A stretch of 64,000 bases of DNA from Eubacterium sp. ER2 (GCF_000765215.1 NZ_JPJE01000036.1:1-64000); one strand, 5' to 3'. Shown: positions 1-9,214, numbered from the stretch's first letter. Program-made: numbers and translations. Notes: a model not told the origin generated them from the sequence alone.

Positions 1-87
1 TTTTGTCGCAGGCCTATTTGTTGTACCCTTTTTTATCTGTTTTCATTGAAATCTTTTTTTATCACCTCTTGACATATCACCAAATTG

Positions 88-1542
88 CTATCTCTTTAAC
101 AAATGAAAATTTTTCACCTTTACTTCGCCCTGGATAACATATACTCCAATATTTCCACCTTTATGGTCATACATTCTCCAGGAAAGTGCCGTCTCCTCAT
201 TGATGTAGACTATACAGATATCTTTATATTTCAGAAGCTGGATATGATATATATCATTATGTGGGATTTTTCTTTCTGTCTCGATCTGGCAGGGAACATC
301 TCCTTTTATCTGCCATTGGTAAAATCCTTTTTCAGATCTGGGCCACATATCCCATGCAGCTGTACCCTTCTGAGGATCCATTCTGAGAAAGTACCCTTTT
401 TCCATCATCTCGTCTGCATGCACTAAAATCCCGAATTCTGATGCTTTCCGGACCTCCACATCAAATTCTGCCAGAAAGCACTCCGATGACAGCGGATACA
501 TGGCCGCCCCCAGCGTTCTGCCGGCAAGACAAATTCCATCCTGCTCCTGTCTGATCTCTCCCTGATAGCTTTTTATCTGCAGATCTTTCTCCTCATGTTG
601 AAATGACTCCTGTATACCTTTGATCATCTTTGTCCCAAGACGGCCTGTTGTCGGATCCTGTATAAGCTCGTGAAAAGCCATCGTTCCTCCCCATTCCCAT
701 GGGCCGAAATCCCGATTTTCATATTTGCTTGCTATCCATCCAAAAGCATATCTTTTTTTTCCATCAGAGGCGGTCTTTATGGCATAGTTCGCACGCGTAT
801 CAAACAAGTCTTCTTCCGGGATCTCCCACTCTCCGTTCAAGCTCCTGCCAATACGGTAATGAGTGGCAAAACGATCTGAAAATGTTGAAAAGACCAGATA
901 CCAGTACTTTCCCATCTTAAAAACTTCCGGACACTCCATTGTGATATACATTCCCGGTGCATAGAAAGGTTTTTCGTAACTCCAGTGCATAAGATCCCTT
1001 GACCTGCACAGAGCCACACATCCTCCTCTCCGTTCGCCTGATCCCTTTATACGAGCTGCCAAAAGCATATCGTAACAGCTTTCTTCTTCATTCCAAAAAA
1101 CATATGGATCTCTCCAGTCAAACTCTTCGTACAGTTCTCCATCTGCTGTAAAAATGAAATCTTCAACAGTTTCCAAATGTTCAGGATCCGGGCCTGTCGC
1201 CTGCATGACCGACTGAATACTCTTTCCATTTATCATTACACGACTGTTATATGCCGTGTAAAACGCATGATATATTCCGTCCCTGTCCTTTATAACAGAC
1301 CCCGTATAAATATTATAATTTGGATCTTTCTCTCCCCCTCTCTTTATCGCCTCACCCTTATACTCCAGATTCACAAAATCCTTTGTCTTTACAAGATGCC
1401 ACGTCGTCTCCTCTGCATATTCTTCAGGATTTTTTCTCGGATCATGCAAATAAAACGCATAGAACATTCCGCCATCATAATAGGGTATAAGGTCTCCTAC
1501 CCAGGCGTCCTTTGGTTGATAAAGTAACTCTTCCATATTCAC
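88..1542 (-). CDS. GH32-like glycoside hydrolase
   Basis: A 484-residue protein of the GH32 (beta-fructosidase) fold, predicted to cleave a fructoside or related glycoside in the cytoplasm, since no signal peptide is visible. The three acidic positions of the five-blade propeller can be placed: D17 in WVGDLIPYY (the usual motif is WMNDPNG), D145 in WRDPYVFW, and E203 in MECPEVF. A C-terminal beta-sandwich-like region follows from about residue 330. The degenerate first motif means the substrate may not be sucrose. It is divergent from a LacI-type regulator at 1816 that probably controls it. Family membership is fairly sure; substrate is unknown. Confidence 0.8.
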   Translation of the reverse strand: MNMEELLYQPKDAWVGDLIPYYDGGMFYAFYLHDPRKNPEEYAEETTWHLVKTKDFVNLEYKGEAIKRGGEKDPNYNIYTGSVIKDRDGIYHAFYTAYNSRVMINGKSIQSVMQATGPDPEHLETVEDFIFTADGELYEEFDWRDPYVFWNEEESCYDMLLAARIKGSGERRGGCVALCRSRDLMHWSYEKPFYAPGMYITMECPEVFKMGKYWYLVFSTFSDRFATHYRIGRSLNGEWEIPEEDLFDTRANYAIKTASDGKKRYAFGWIASKYENRDFGPWEWGGTMAFHELIQDPTTGRLGTKMIKGIQESFQHEEKDLQIKSYQGEIRQEQDGICLAGRTLGAAMYPLSSECFLAEFDVEVRKASEFGILVHADEMMEKGYFLRMDPQKGTAAWDMWPRSEKGFYQWQIKGDVPCQIETERKIPHNDIYHIQLLKYKDICIVYINEETALSWRMYDHKGGNIGVYVIQGEVKVKNFHLLKR

Positions 1543-1551
1543 TCCTTTCTA

Positions 1552-1830
1552 AAATGCACATTTTGCACTATGTATTTCGTGCATTTCTTTTTTTGTTTCT
1601 GTGCATATATATTACCATATGCACTATTTATTTTCAATTATTTGTCCTCTTTTTCCTTTTTTCCTCCCTTTTCCATATAAAAAAAGCCTTTGTTTTGTAT
1701 ATTTTCTATAATTTGTTCTACTATTTTTGTGCGTTTTGTGCATTTTTGTTTTTATTTCAAACTTCTCTTTCCTTATGAGAAAATTCGTGTTAGAATATGC
1801 GCAGGAGGTGAATGCATGAAATGCACAATT
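1552..1830. promoter_or_regulatory. Intergenic control region with repeated GTGCAT/TGCAC operator-like motifs
   Basis: The 273-base gap between the divergent glycosidase and LacI genes is very AT-rich and carries many copies of a TGCAC/GTGCA core. AAATGCAC at 1552-1559 and GTGCATTT at 1579-1586 form an inverted repeat. Further copies lie at 1564-1570, 1601-1606, 1620-1625, 1738-1745 and near the regulator start (about 1811-1826). LacI-family proteins bind palindromic sites, so these are candidate operators. The assignment is inference. Confidence 0.45.
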
Positions 1831-2871
1831 AAGCAACTAGCAGAAGAGCTCGGTCTTTCAAGAAATACCGTCGCAAAGGCGTTGAAAAACAGTAGCGATG
1901 TTTCTGACAAAACAAAACAGATTGTTCTAGCCAAAGCAAAAGAACTAAATTACAAAAAACTTGATCCGGACACTCTAAGTCAATTGCCGAAACAAGAGGA
2001 GATTCCTGAATCTCCGGTAACAAATGGATCCATCCTTTTTCTCACAAGAACATATGCAACCGATTCCGAATTCTGGACAACTGTGTTGACCGGCATAGAA
2101 TCCATTCTTTCAGCTGCTCATTACCACCTGGTCATTGGAATTATGTCTGAAAGTGACCTGAAAAAGCTGGAATTTCCAAATGCAATAGAAGATCCTTCTA
2201 TCAAAGGCATTATTATGGTGGAGATTTGTGATGAAACCGTGTGCAACGCACTGCTAAAGTATGGCCTGCCCATTGTGACAGTTGATATGCCAAAGAAATA
2301 TACAAGCGCCATGGAACATATTGACGTGATCACGATGGAAAATAAAAGAAATGTATATACGATTGTCAGCCAGATGATTGAAAAAGGTTCCAAAAAATTC
2401 GCCTTTATCGGAGACCTATATTCAGCAAACGTGGGACGGGGATTTCAGGAAAGATACGAAGCTCTCTGTGAATGTCTGTCAGACCACCATCTAGAGATTG
2501 AGCAGGCCTGTTGTCTTTTGCATGAGACATCTGAAGATTTCAGAGATTTTCAGTTTGTCATCAAAAAAATACAGGATATGCCTTATCTTCCAGATGTCTT
2601 CATCTGCGGCAACGACTGGACAGCTATTCAACTGATATATGCGCTCCAGGCATTGGGCTATCAGATTCCCAGAGACGTAAGTATAGTAGGTTTTGATGGT
2701 ATTCCCGCATCCGAGCGTATTGTCCCTTCGCTGACCACTATTTATACGCCCAAAAAATACCTGGGCATAGCTGCTGCACGGCAGATGCTTGAGCGCATCC
2801 AATATCCTGATTCACCGAAAGTATATTCAGAGTACAGCACCCAACTGTTCATACGTGACTCCACAAAATAG
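1816..2871 (+). CDS. LacI-family transcriptional regulator
   Basis: A 351-residue LacI/GalR regulator. The N-terminal helix-turn-helix reads TIKQLAEELGLSRNTVAKAL, followed by a periplasmic-binding-protein-like effector domain with the usual DVSIVGFDGIPASE segment near residue 285. The reading frame is open further upstream, but ATG 1816 is chosen because AGGAGGTG at 1803-1810 sits just before it and the HTH begins there. It is divergent from the GH32-like gene and followed 18 bases later by a YesL protein, so it probably senses a sugar for this small cassette. Its effector cannot be read from the sequence. Confidence 0.88.
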   Translation: MKCTIKQLAEELGLSRNTVAKALKNSSDVSDKTKQIVLAKAKELNYKKLDPDTLSQLPKQEEIPESPVTNGSILFLTRTYATDSEFWTTVLTGIESILSAAHYHLVIGIMSESDLKKLEFPNAIEDPSIKGIIMVEICDETVCNALLKYGLPIVTVDMPKKYTSAMEHIDVITMENKRNVYTIVSQMIEKGSKKFAFIGDLYSANVGRGFQERYEALCECLSDHHLEIEQACCLLHETSEDFRDFQFVIKKIQDMPYLPDVFICGNDWTAIQLIYALQALGYQIPRDVSIVGFDGIPASERIVPSLTTIYTPKKYLGIAAARQMLERIQYPDSPKVYSEYSTQLFIRDSTK

Positions 2872-2889
2872 AGATGAGGAGGGACCCAA

Positions 2890-3522
2890 ATGGAACATAT
2901 TTTTGATATAAACGGGAAATTTTTTTCTATGTTCACCCGTCTGGCAGATATAATCCTGCTGAATATTTTATTTATCATCAGCTGCCTTCCGATTGTCACT
3001 GTGGGAACAGCTCTCTGCGCTCTTTATCAGACTGCCATGCAGATAACCGAACATACAGAATCGTATATACACCAGGATTTTTTTCGCAACCTGAAGCAGG
3101 GATTGTATCCCAATGGACTTGCTGGACTTCTCTCAACAGGATGTGTCTGTATATGCGTTCTTAATCTCAGAACACTTCCTTTTTTACACAAAGGATCTGC
3201 TGGTATAGTTCTTTTCTGGTTGCAACTGTTATTTCTGTTTTGTCTGTATGTTTTTTTACTTTATATCAGCATTCTTCCAAAGCCATACAGAAGGACACTG
3301 AAAAATGCCTTACGCAATGTTTTCTATCTGGCATTTAAGCATCTCCCCACCAGCTTGGTTTGCTTGTGTATCTCCTTGCTCCCAGTCGGATGCTTTCTAC
3401 TATTTCCAGGGGAAGTGAAATGGATCCTTTCATTCCTTCTGACAGTAGGATTTTCATTAATTTCTCTCGCCCATTCTTTCCTGCTGCTGAAGGCCTTAAA
3501 GAGAGAGAACATTGAACTGTAA
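2890..3522 (+). CDS. YesL family (DUF624) membrane protein
   Basis: A 210-residue integral membrane protein. It starts with a short cytoplasmic helix (FDINGKFFSMFTRLADI), then about five hydrophobic segments, with the DUF624 hallmark IISCLPIVTVGTALCALY in the first. YesL-family proteins are found beside sugar transporters and glycosidases in Firmicutes, but their job is not established. It follows the LacI-type gene by 18 bases with a GAGGAGGG ribosome-binding site, so the two are cotranscribed. The family call is good; no function is claimed. Confidence 0.8.
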   Translation: MEHIFDINGKFFSMFTRLADIILLNILFIISCLPIVTVGTALCALYQTAMQITEHTESYIHQDFFRNLKQGLYPNGLAGLLSTGCVCICVLNLRTLPFLHKGSAGIVLFWLQLLFLFCLYVFLLYISILPKPYRRTLKNALRNVFYLAFKHLPTSLVCLCISLLPVGCFLLFPGEVKWILSFLLTVGFSLISLAHSFLLLKALKRENIEL

Positions 3523-3550
3523 ACGTGTATGTCAAAAAGTTTTCCATAGT

Positions 3551-3604
3551 AAAAGCCCCTCCTAAACAGCTCCAGCATTTTGCTTCATCTGTCTAGGAGG
3601 GGCA
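3551..3604 (-). terminator. Hairpin between convergent YesL and GH32 genes
   Basis: GCCCCTCCTA at 3556-3565 and TAGGAGGGGC at 3595-3604 are perfect complements. Read on the minus strand, the second arm is followed by TTTTA. It lies 9 bases past the GH32 stop, so it can end the sugar operon. The loop is long (29 bases). Confidence 0.6.
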
Positions 3605-3612
3605 GTCTTTCA

Positions 3613-4941
3613 TCAGTTCTCTCTTCCGGTGAAAATCCGCATCTTCTTTCCCTCACCGCTGTACCCGATCTGGTCCTCCAGGCCGTACACAGCGTTGGTG
3701 ATCACGTACTCTCCGTCATTCACGAAGACCTCAACCAGGTTCTTGTCCACCACCACGTCCAGGTGGAAGCCCCCCTTCAGGGCCGGCGTCTCCGAGTGGA
3801 TATGGGCTCCCTGGAAGGCGGGGAACACGGCGCTTCGGTCTGTGCAGATCCGGTCGCCCTCCCGGCGGATGACAAATCCGCCCACATCAAGCTCCTCCCC
3901 GTCCTCCAGGTCAAGGGAGATCAGGTAGCCGTCCTGGGCCCTCTGGGAGCCTGCCGGTATCTCCTCCGAGTAGGCGGCACGCACGTTGGGGTGCATGCGG
4001 AAGAAAATGTGTCCGTCCTCCATCTCCACAACCCTGGGGGTGGAGAACATGCCGATCCAGCCCTCGTCTGTGACCTTGGGCATCCTGACCCAGGCGGAGA
4101 GGACGCGTCTTCCCTCCCTGTCCAGTGTGGTCTGGGGCGCGTACAGGTCCATGCCGTAGTCCAGGAACTGGTACGCATCCGGGATCTCCATCCGGCAGGA
4201 GTCCTGATCAAACTCCACATGGAAGCAGATGGACTGGTTTTTCTCCTTCTCCCCGTTTTTCAAAAAGCCCATAGCGGAGAGGATCAGCACCTTGCCTCCC
4301 TCTGTCTCAAAGTAGTCCGGACACTCCCACATCCAGCCAAACTCAGGGCCCTTGAAGGCCTTGTCCACGTAGGTCCATGTGTGGAGATCGTCGCTCCGGT
4401 AGAAGAGCACCTCCCCGTACTTCTCCTCCACAGTGCTTCCAAGGACGAGGTACCAGTGGTCCCCGCTCTTCCATACCTTGGGATCCCTCGTGTGGGTCCG
4501 GTCCCCGATGGCCGGGTCCGTGATGGGCGGGATGATCACCTTTTTCCCGTTCTCGTTGTCAAACTGAAAGCCGTCCTCCGAGGAGATCATGAGCTGGGCT
4601 GACTCGAACTGTTCGTTCAGGCATGTGTGGGGATCCTCCGGATTTACCACCTCATACCGGACGCCGGTGTAGACAAGGTACAGCTTTCCGTCCTCCTCCA
4701 CCGCGCTTCCGGAGAAGCAGCCGTTCTGGTCCTCCCGCATGGTGGGATACAGAGCCATATCCTTGTGCTCCCAGTTCACCAGATCCCTGCTCACCGCATG
4801 GCCCCAGTGCATGGTCCCCCACCGGGGACCATAGGGGAAATACTGATAAAACAGATGGTAGTATCCTTTGTAGTATATAAAGCCGTTGGGGTCGTTTACC
4901 CAGTTGTCCGGCGCCTTCAAGTGTAATCTCTGCGTTTTCAT
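3613..4941 (-). CDS. GH32 beta-fructosidase (sucrose / fructo-oligosaccharide hydrolase)
   Basis: A 442-residue cytoplasmic glycoside hydrolase family 32 enzyme that releases fructose from sucrose or short fructans. Motifs are canonical: WVNDPNG with nucleophile D17, FSGSA near 77, TRDP with D153, and WECPDYF with acid/base E206. A C-terminal beta-sandwich ends in HLDVVVDKNLVEVFVNDGEY. It is the last gene of an operon with a binding-protein-dependent sugar importer, so the substrate arrives unphosphorylated, pointing to sucrose or fructo-oligosaccharides rather than sucrose-6-phosphate. The gene is GC-richer than the glycosidase at 88-1542 and clearly a different subfamily. Confidence 0.9.
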   Translation of the reverse strand: MKTQRLHLKAPDNWVNDPNGFIYYKGYYHLFYQYFPYGPRWGTMHWGHAVSRDLVNWEHKDMALYPTMREDQNGCFSGSAVEEDGKLYLVYTGVRYEVVNPEDPHTCLNEQFESAQLMISSEDGFQFDNENGKKVIIPPITDPAIGDRTHTRDPKVWKSGDHWYLVLGSTVEEKYGEVLFYRSDDLHTWTYVDKAFKGPEFGWMWECPDYFETEGGKVLILSAMGFLKNGEKEKNQSICFHVEFDQDSCRMEIPDAYQFLDYGMDLYAPQTTLDREGRRVLSAWVRMPKVTDEGWIGMFSTPRVVEMEDGHIFFRMHPNVRAAYSEEIPAGSQRAQDGYLISLDLEDGEELDVGGFVIRREGDRICTDRSAVFPAFQGAHIHSETPALKGGFHLDVVVDKNLVEVFVNDGEYVITNAVYGLEDQIGYSGEGKKMRIFTGREN

Positions 4942-4989
4942 ACTGCCTCCGTAATAAATAGTAGTTTTTCTTTTTTTCTGTCAGCCCTT

Positions 4990-6093
4990 CTACTGCATCT
5001 CCGTGTAGTTCACACCTGTCTCTCTGTCAAAGAAATGCATCTTGGAGGGCATAAACACGAAATCAATTTTGTCGCCGATCTGGCTGATCTCGTACTTGGA
5101 CACTCTGGCCACTGCCTGGGCTCCGCCAAAGCTAAAATACAGGTTGTTCTCATTTCCCATAACCTCTGTGTCCGTGATGACTGCGTGAAGTCTGTTCTCG
5201 CCGTTGATCTCCATATTCTGGGCGTCCATCTTGATGTCCTCTCCGCGGATACCGAGAATCATCTCTCCCTGTCGGCCGTTCAGCTTCCTTACCGTTCCCT
5301 CGGAGAGGGTGATGGTATTGCCGTCGCTGAATTTCACAGTATCATTTTCCACTGTCACGTCAAAGAAGTTCATCTGGGGAGAACCGATAAAGCCTGCCAC
5401 AAACTGGTTGACCGGGTGGTCATAGAGCTCCATGGGCCTGCCTACCTGCTGGATGACGCCCTCCTTCATGATGACAATGCGGTCCGCCATAGTCATGGCC
5501 TCCACCTGGTCGTGAGTGACGTAGATGGTGGTGGCTCCCAGCTGTCTGTGGATCTTGCTGATCTCCGTCCTCATGCTGACACGGAGCTTGGCGTCCAGGT
5601 TGGAGAGAGGCTCGTCCATGAGGAACAGCTTCTGGTTCTTCACGATGGCCCGCCCCAGGGCAACCCTCTGGCGCTGGCCGCCGGAGAGGTTCTTTGGCTT
5701 CCGGTAGCGGTACTCCTCCAGTCCCAGCATCTCAATGGCCCAGTCCACCTTCTTCTTGATCTCATCAGCCGGCATCTTCATGTTCTTCAGGCCGTAGCCA
5801 ATATTCTTCTCCACAGTCATGTGGGGATAGAGAGCATAGTTCTGGAACACCATAGCGATGCCTCTGTCTCTGGGCGCCACCTCGTTCACCTTTTTTCCGT
5901 CTATAAAGAGCTCTCCCCCTGTGATCTCCTCAAAGCCGGCGATCATGCGCAGGGTGGTGGATTTTCCACATCCGGAGGGACCTACGAAAGCGATAAACTC
6001 CTTCTCCTCGATATTGAGATTTAAATTGTCCACTGTATTTTTATCTGATCCGGGATACCTTTTACATACATTTTTAAATTCTATAAAACTCAT
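4990..6093 (-). CDS. msmK: Sugar ABC transporter ATPase, MsmK/UgpC type
   Basis: A 367-residue ATPase that energises a CUT1-type sugar importer at the inner face of the membrane. Walker A GPSGCGKST lies at about 38-46, the Q-loop in FQNYALYPH, the signature LSGGQRQR, Walker B LFLMDEP, and the switch His in TIYVTHDQ. A C-terminal regulatory OB-like (TOBE) domain from about residue 240 is typical of MalK/MsmK/UgpC. Many Firmicutes share one ATPase among several importers, so having one inside this operon is worth noting. It sits 6 bases after the permease gene. Confidence 0.92.
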   Translation of the reverse strand: MSFIEFKNVCKRYPGSDKNTVDNLNLNIEEKEFIAFVGPSGCGKSTTLRMIAGFEEITGGELFIDGKKVNEVAPRDRGIAMVFQNYALYPHMTVEKNIGYGLKNMKMPADEIKKKVDWAIEMLGLEEYRYRKPKNLSGGQRQRVALGRAIVKNQKLFLMDEPLSNLDAKLRVSMRTEISKIHRQLGATTIYVTHDQVEAMTMADRIVIMKEGVIQQVGRPMELYDHPVNQFVAGFIGSPQMNFFDVTVENDTVKFSDGNTITLSEGTVRKLNGRQGEMILGIRGEDIKMDAQNMEINGENRLHAVITDTEVMGNENNLYFSFGGAQAVARVSKYEISQIGDKIDFVFMPSKMHFFDRETGVNYTEMQ

Positions 6094-6099
6094 CTTCTC

Positions 6100-6951
6100 T
6101 TATCCTTCCTTTGAACCTGTTGATGTCACACCCTCCACGATCTGCTTGGAGAACAGAGAGTAGATGATGATGACAGGGATTGTTACAAGCGTGATGACCG
6201 CCAGGGTCTGACCCATGGTAGTATTTTCATTTGACGTGATGGAGTTCAGACCGATCTGGGCTGTCAGCATATCGCTGGATGTAAATACAAGTGCCGGCCA
6301 CAGGTAGTCGTTCCACACATTCAGGAATGTAAATACGCTGACTGTCGCCACCACAGTCTTGGACATCGGGATGACCATGGTGAAGAAATATTTCACAGGT
6401 CCGCAGAAGTCCAGCTGGGCCGCCTCGTACACGTCGTCCGGAAGGCTTACGAACACCTGCCGGAACAGGAAGATGTTGAAGGGGTTGACGATGGACGGCA
6501 GTATATAGCCCAGGATGGTGTTCAAAAGTCCCGCCTTGGCGATGATCAGGAAATGGATCGTGATGACCGTCTCTGTGGGCACGATGAGCAGCATCATGAT
6601 GATCAGCAGCCACTGCTCCCGGAAGGGAAAGTCGATCTTCGCCAGGGCATATCCCGCAAGGCCGTTCACGATGATACCGAGCACGATCAGGATAGCCGCG
6701 TAGAGAAGAGTGTTCCCCATGTATCTCAGAAAGCTTGTGTTTGTAATGATCTCTATGTAGTTGTCAAAGAAGCTTCCGTCCAGCGCCGGCGGGATAAAGG
6801 CCGCGATGGAGTTCATGTCCGCCGTGATGGCCGCGTCCGGCTTGAAGGAGTTAGCCAGCATCCAGATCACCGGGAACAGGAAGAAGATGGAAAGCACCAG
6901 CAGCACAGCTACCAGGATCCAGTTAATTCGCTTTTGCTTTTTTGATACCAT
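6100..6951 (-). CDS. Sugar ABC transporter permease, MalG type
   Basis: A 283-residue inner-membrane permease of the CUT1 family with about six transmembrane helices. The cytoplasmic EAA loop that docks on the ATPase is visible as YEAAQLDFCGPVKYFFTMVI near residue 185. Its start overlaps the end of the upstream permease by 29 bases, a sign of coupled translation. Together with the 6923-7822 product it forms the membrane channel for the sugar delivered by the lipoprotein encoded at 7826. Confidence 0.92.
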   Translation of the reverse strand: MVSKKQKRINWILVAVLLVLSIFFLFPVIWMLANSFKPDAAITADMNSIAAFIPPALDGSFFDNYIEIITNTSFLRYMGNTLLYAAILIVLGIIVNGLAGYALAKIDFPFREQWLLIIMMLLIVPTETVITIHFLIIAKAGLLNTILGYILPSIVNPFNIFLFRQVFVSLPDDVYEAAQLDFCGPVKYFFTMVIPMSKTVVATVSVFTFLNVWNDYLWPALVFTSSDMLTAQIGLNSITSNENTTMGQTLAVITLVTIPVIIIYSLFSKQIVEGVTSTGSKEG

Positions 6952-7822
6952 GCTTTTTCTCCTCCTTGTCCTTAGTCAGTACATTCTGGATGATTGTCAG
7001 AATGACTACGAATACAGTAAATACAATGGCCATTGTGGACGCCAGTCCCATCTCCCAGTTCACGGTGCCGGTCTCGTAAATGTCGTACACGATGGTGTAG
7101 GTGGAGTGGTCCGGTCCGCCTCCGGTCATGACCATGGGCTGTACCAGCATGCGGAACGCGCCGATGGTGACTGTGATGAACACGAACACACACAGGGGCT
7201 TCAGCTCCGGCAGAGTGATGTCCTTGAATTTCTGCCAGGCGCTGGCGTGATCCATCTCCGCCGCCTCGTAGAGGGCCGGGTTGATGTTCTGCAGCCCTCC
7301 CAGGAAAATGATCATCTGGTATCCCACTCCCTGCCATACGCTCATGATGGCGATGGAGGGCAGCGCCTGGCTGGCGCTGTGGATAAAGGGCTGGGCGTCA
7401 ATGCCAAAGTTTGCCAGCAGCGTGTTCAGGATACCCTCCGGGCTGTAGATCTGCATCCACAGGGTGGAGACAACAGCCAGGGACATGACTACCGGTACGA
7501 AAAATGCCACCTTAAAGTATTTCTTGCAGTGTGCCGCCTTGTTGATAGCCAGCGCCAGCACCAGGGCGCCGATGCACTGGCAGGGCACGATGATGATGAC
7601 AAATTTGACTGTGTTTAAAAATGACTGTACAAAAAGCTCGTCCTTAAAAATATTAAAATAGTTTTCCAGTCCCACAAAGTGGGTCAGCTCCGGGTTCAGA
7701 GCGAAGTAGTCGGTAAAGCTGAACACGAATGTGAGCACCATTGGCAGAAAGAGAAATATGGTGAGCAGCACAAGCGCGGGGCCGAAAAACGCCATTCCCA
7801 AAATTGAATTTTTCTTTTTCAT
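6923..7822 (-). CDS. Sugar ABC transporter permease, MalF/UgpA type
   Basis: A 299-residue inner-membrane permease with about six transmembrane helices. The EAA motif reads YEAAEMDHASAWQKFKDITL near residue 215. It is encoded 3 bases after the substrate-binding lipoprotein gene and overlaps the second permease by 29 bases, so all are one message. The family is the CUT1 group that imports di- and oligosaccharides. Confidence 0.92.
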   Translation of the reverse strand: MKKKNSILGMAFFGPALVLLTIFLFLPMVLTFVFSFTDYFALNPELTHFVGLENYFNIFKDELFVQSFLNTVKFVIIIVPCQCIGALVLALAINKAAHCKKYFKVAFFVPVVMSLAVVSTLWMQIYSPEGILNTLLANFGIDAQPFIHSASQALPSIAIMSVWQGVGYQMIIFLGGLQNINPALYEAAEMDHASAWQKFKDITLPELKPLCVFVFITVTIGAFRMLVQPMVMTGGGPDHSTYTIVYDIYETGTVNWEMGLASTMAIVFTVFVVILTIIQNVLTKDKEEKKHGIKKAKAN

Positions 7823-7825
7823 CCT

Positions 7826-9148
7826 TTACTCCCTTGTATAACGTTCCAGTTTCTGATCGATCCGTTCCACCTGCTTATCCAGCTCGGTCTGGGCGTCCTT
7901 GCCTCCCAGAGCCACACTCTCCAGCACCTCCTGGAAGCATGTGCTCACCTGGGGGTAAACCGGCGTCTTCGGTCTCGGGTGTCCGTAGTTGGTGAGCTGC
8001 TGATACAGGGCGCTGTAATTTTCGTCTGTCTGGAACACGTCGATGTTTTCAAATGCTTCGTATGTAGACGGGAAGTTCTTTGTCATATCCCAGATGCGGA
8101 TCCCGCTGTCCACACCGCTCATCCATTTGACAAGCTCTGTGGCCGCATCGATGTCCTTCGCCTCAGAAGAGGCTGCAAACGCCCAGGAGCCTGTGGGGGT
8201 GTAGGTGCCGCCGTCCCAGTTATCACTTACAACGTAGGGCGCCACACCGAGATTGAAATCCGGGTAGCTTGTGTAGATGGTGTTGACCTCCCACGCCCCG
8301 TCGAACTTGAAGGCAGCCCGTCCGCTCTCAAAGAGCTTGTCAATGGGAGCCTCGGACATATAGCCATTTTCTACGACAGTCCGGAAGAACTCCATGGCCT
8401 CCTTAGTCTGGTCTGAATTAAAATATCCGTCCACTGTCAGCCCGTCGTCGCTGACCAGCTCTCCGCCGCCTGACCAGACAAACGGGGCATAGTAATAGAT
8501 ACTTGTCTCGCCTACCGGGAATGTCATATCCAGCGGATAGCCGTCCTTCTCGTCCATGAGGGGCTTCAGCTCCTCCAGAATATCCAGGAACTGGGACCAG
8601 GTCCAGGGATGGTCTGCATCAGGTATCTCGATGCCCGCCTCCTCGATGATGTCCTTGTTGTAGTAGAAGCCCACACTGGACTCCATGACTCCCAGGGCAT
8701 ACAGCTCATCGTTTACTGTCCCCTGCTCGATGATGGAGGGCAGATACGCGCTCTCCTCCTCCTCGGTCAGGTCCGCCAGGGGCTGGATGATCCCGTTGGC
8801 CGCGTAGGCTGAAATGTTGGGCCCATCCACAGTGAGCACGTCCGGCAGTCCCCCCGACATGACTGAGGCGTTGACCTTGTCTGAATAGCCGCCTCCGCTG
8901 TCGTTTCTGGGCACGAACTCAATGTCCGCGAAATACTTTCCGTCGTAGGCCTCGTTGAAGCTGTCCACAGACTCCTTGTAGGCCTGTCCCTCTTCTGTGT
9001 CCTCGATGGAGTGGACCCAAATGGAGAGGTACTCCTCTCCCTCGTCATAGCCTGCCACTTCCCCCGGCTCCGGATCCTTCTGCTGACAGCCGGTGAGACA
9101 GGCCGCCGCCAGGACCACGCCGGTCAGGCACAGCCTCCATTTCTTCAT
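7826..9148 (-). CDS. Sugar-binding lipoprotein of the ABC importer
   Basis: A 440-residue extracellular solute-binding protein (family 1). The N-terminus MKKWRLCLTGVVLAAACLTG followed by C21 is a lipoprotein signal with lipobox LTGC, so the mature protein is anchored outside the membrane. The body shows the usual CUT1 features, such as VGFYYNKDIIEEAGI and a GSWAF segment. It is the first gene of the fructoside operon and has a strong ribosome-binding site (complement of 9154-9160). The GH32 enzyme at the operon end suggests sucrose or fructo-oligosaccharide as ligand; that is inference. Confidence 0.9.
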   Translation of the reverse strand: MKKWRLCLTGVVLAAACLTGCQQKDPEPGEVAGYDEGEEYLSIWVHSIEDTEEGQAYKESVDSFNEAYDGKYFADIEFVPRNDSGGGYSDKVNASVMSGGLPDVLTVDGPNISAYAANGIIQPLADLTEEEESAYLPSIIEQGTVNDELYALGVMESSVGFYYNKDIIEEAGIEIPDADHPWTWSQFLDILEELKPLMDEKDGYPLDMTFPVGETSIYYYAPFVWSGGGELVSDDGLTVDGYFNSDQTKEAMEFFRTVVENGYMSEAPIDKLFESGRAAFKFDGAWEVNTIYTSYPDFNLGVAPYVVSDNWDGGTYTPTGSWAFAASSEAKDIDAATELVKWMSGVDSGIRIWDMTKNFPSTYEAFENIDVFQTDENYSALYQQLTNYGHPRPKTPVYPQVSTCFQEVLESVALGGKDAQTELDKQVERIDQKLERYTRE

Positions 9149-9177
9149 TACATCTCCTCCTTTATAAAATGATCTCT

Positions 9178-9214
9178 AGTATAACCGTTTCAGTTACCGG
9201 TTAAGTTACCGGTT
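9178..9214 (-). promoter_or_regulatory. Promoter and operator repeats of the fructoside operon
   Basis: On the minus strand a TATACT -10 box lies at 9178-9183. Immediately upstream are two direct copies of GTTACCGGTT at 9193-9202 and 9205-9214, spaced 12 bases, plus a half-like AACCGTTT at 9183-9190. The sites cover the -35 region, as expected for a LacI-type repressor. No good -35 hexamer is visible. Confidence 0.65.

Noticed and set aside
1-87. Possible gene or terminator at the left edge
   Set aside because: T-rich sequence without a hairpin or open frame; nothing can be supported.
3324-3578. Minus-strand frames opposite the YesL gene
   Set aside because: They run through the hairpin and have no motifs; the plus-strand YesL match is clear.
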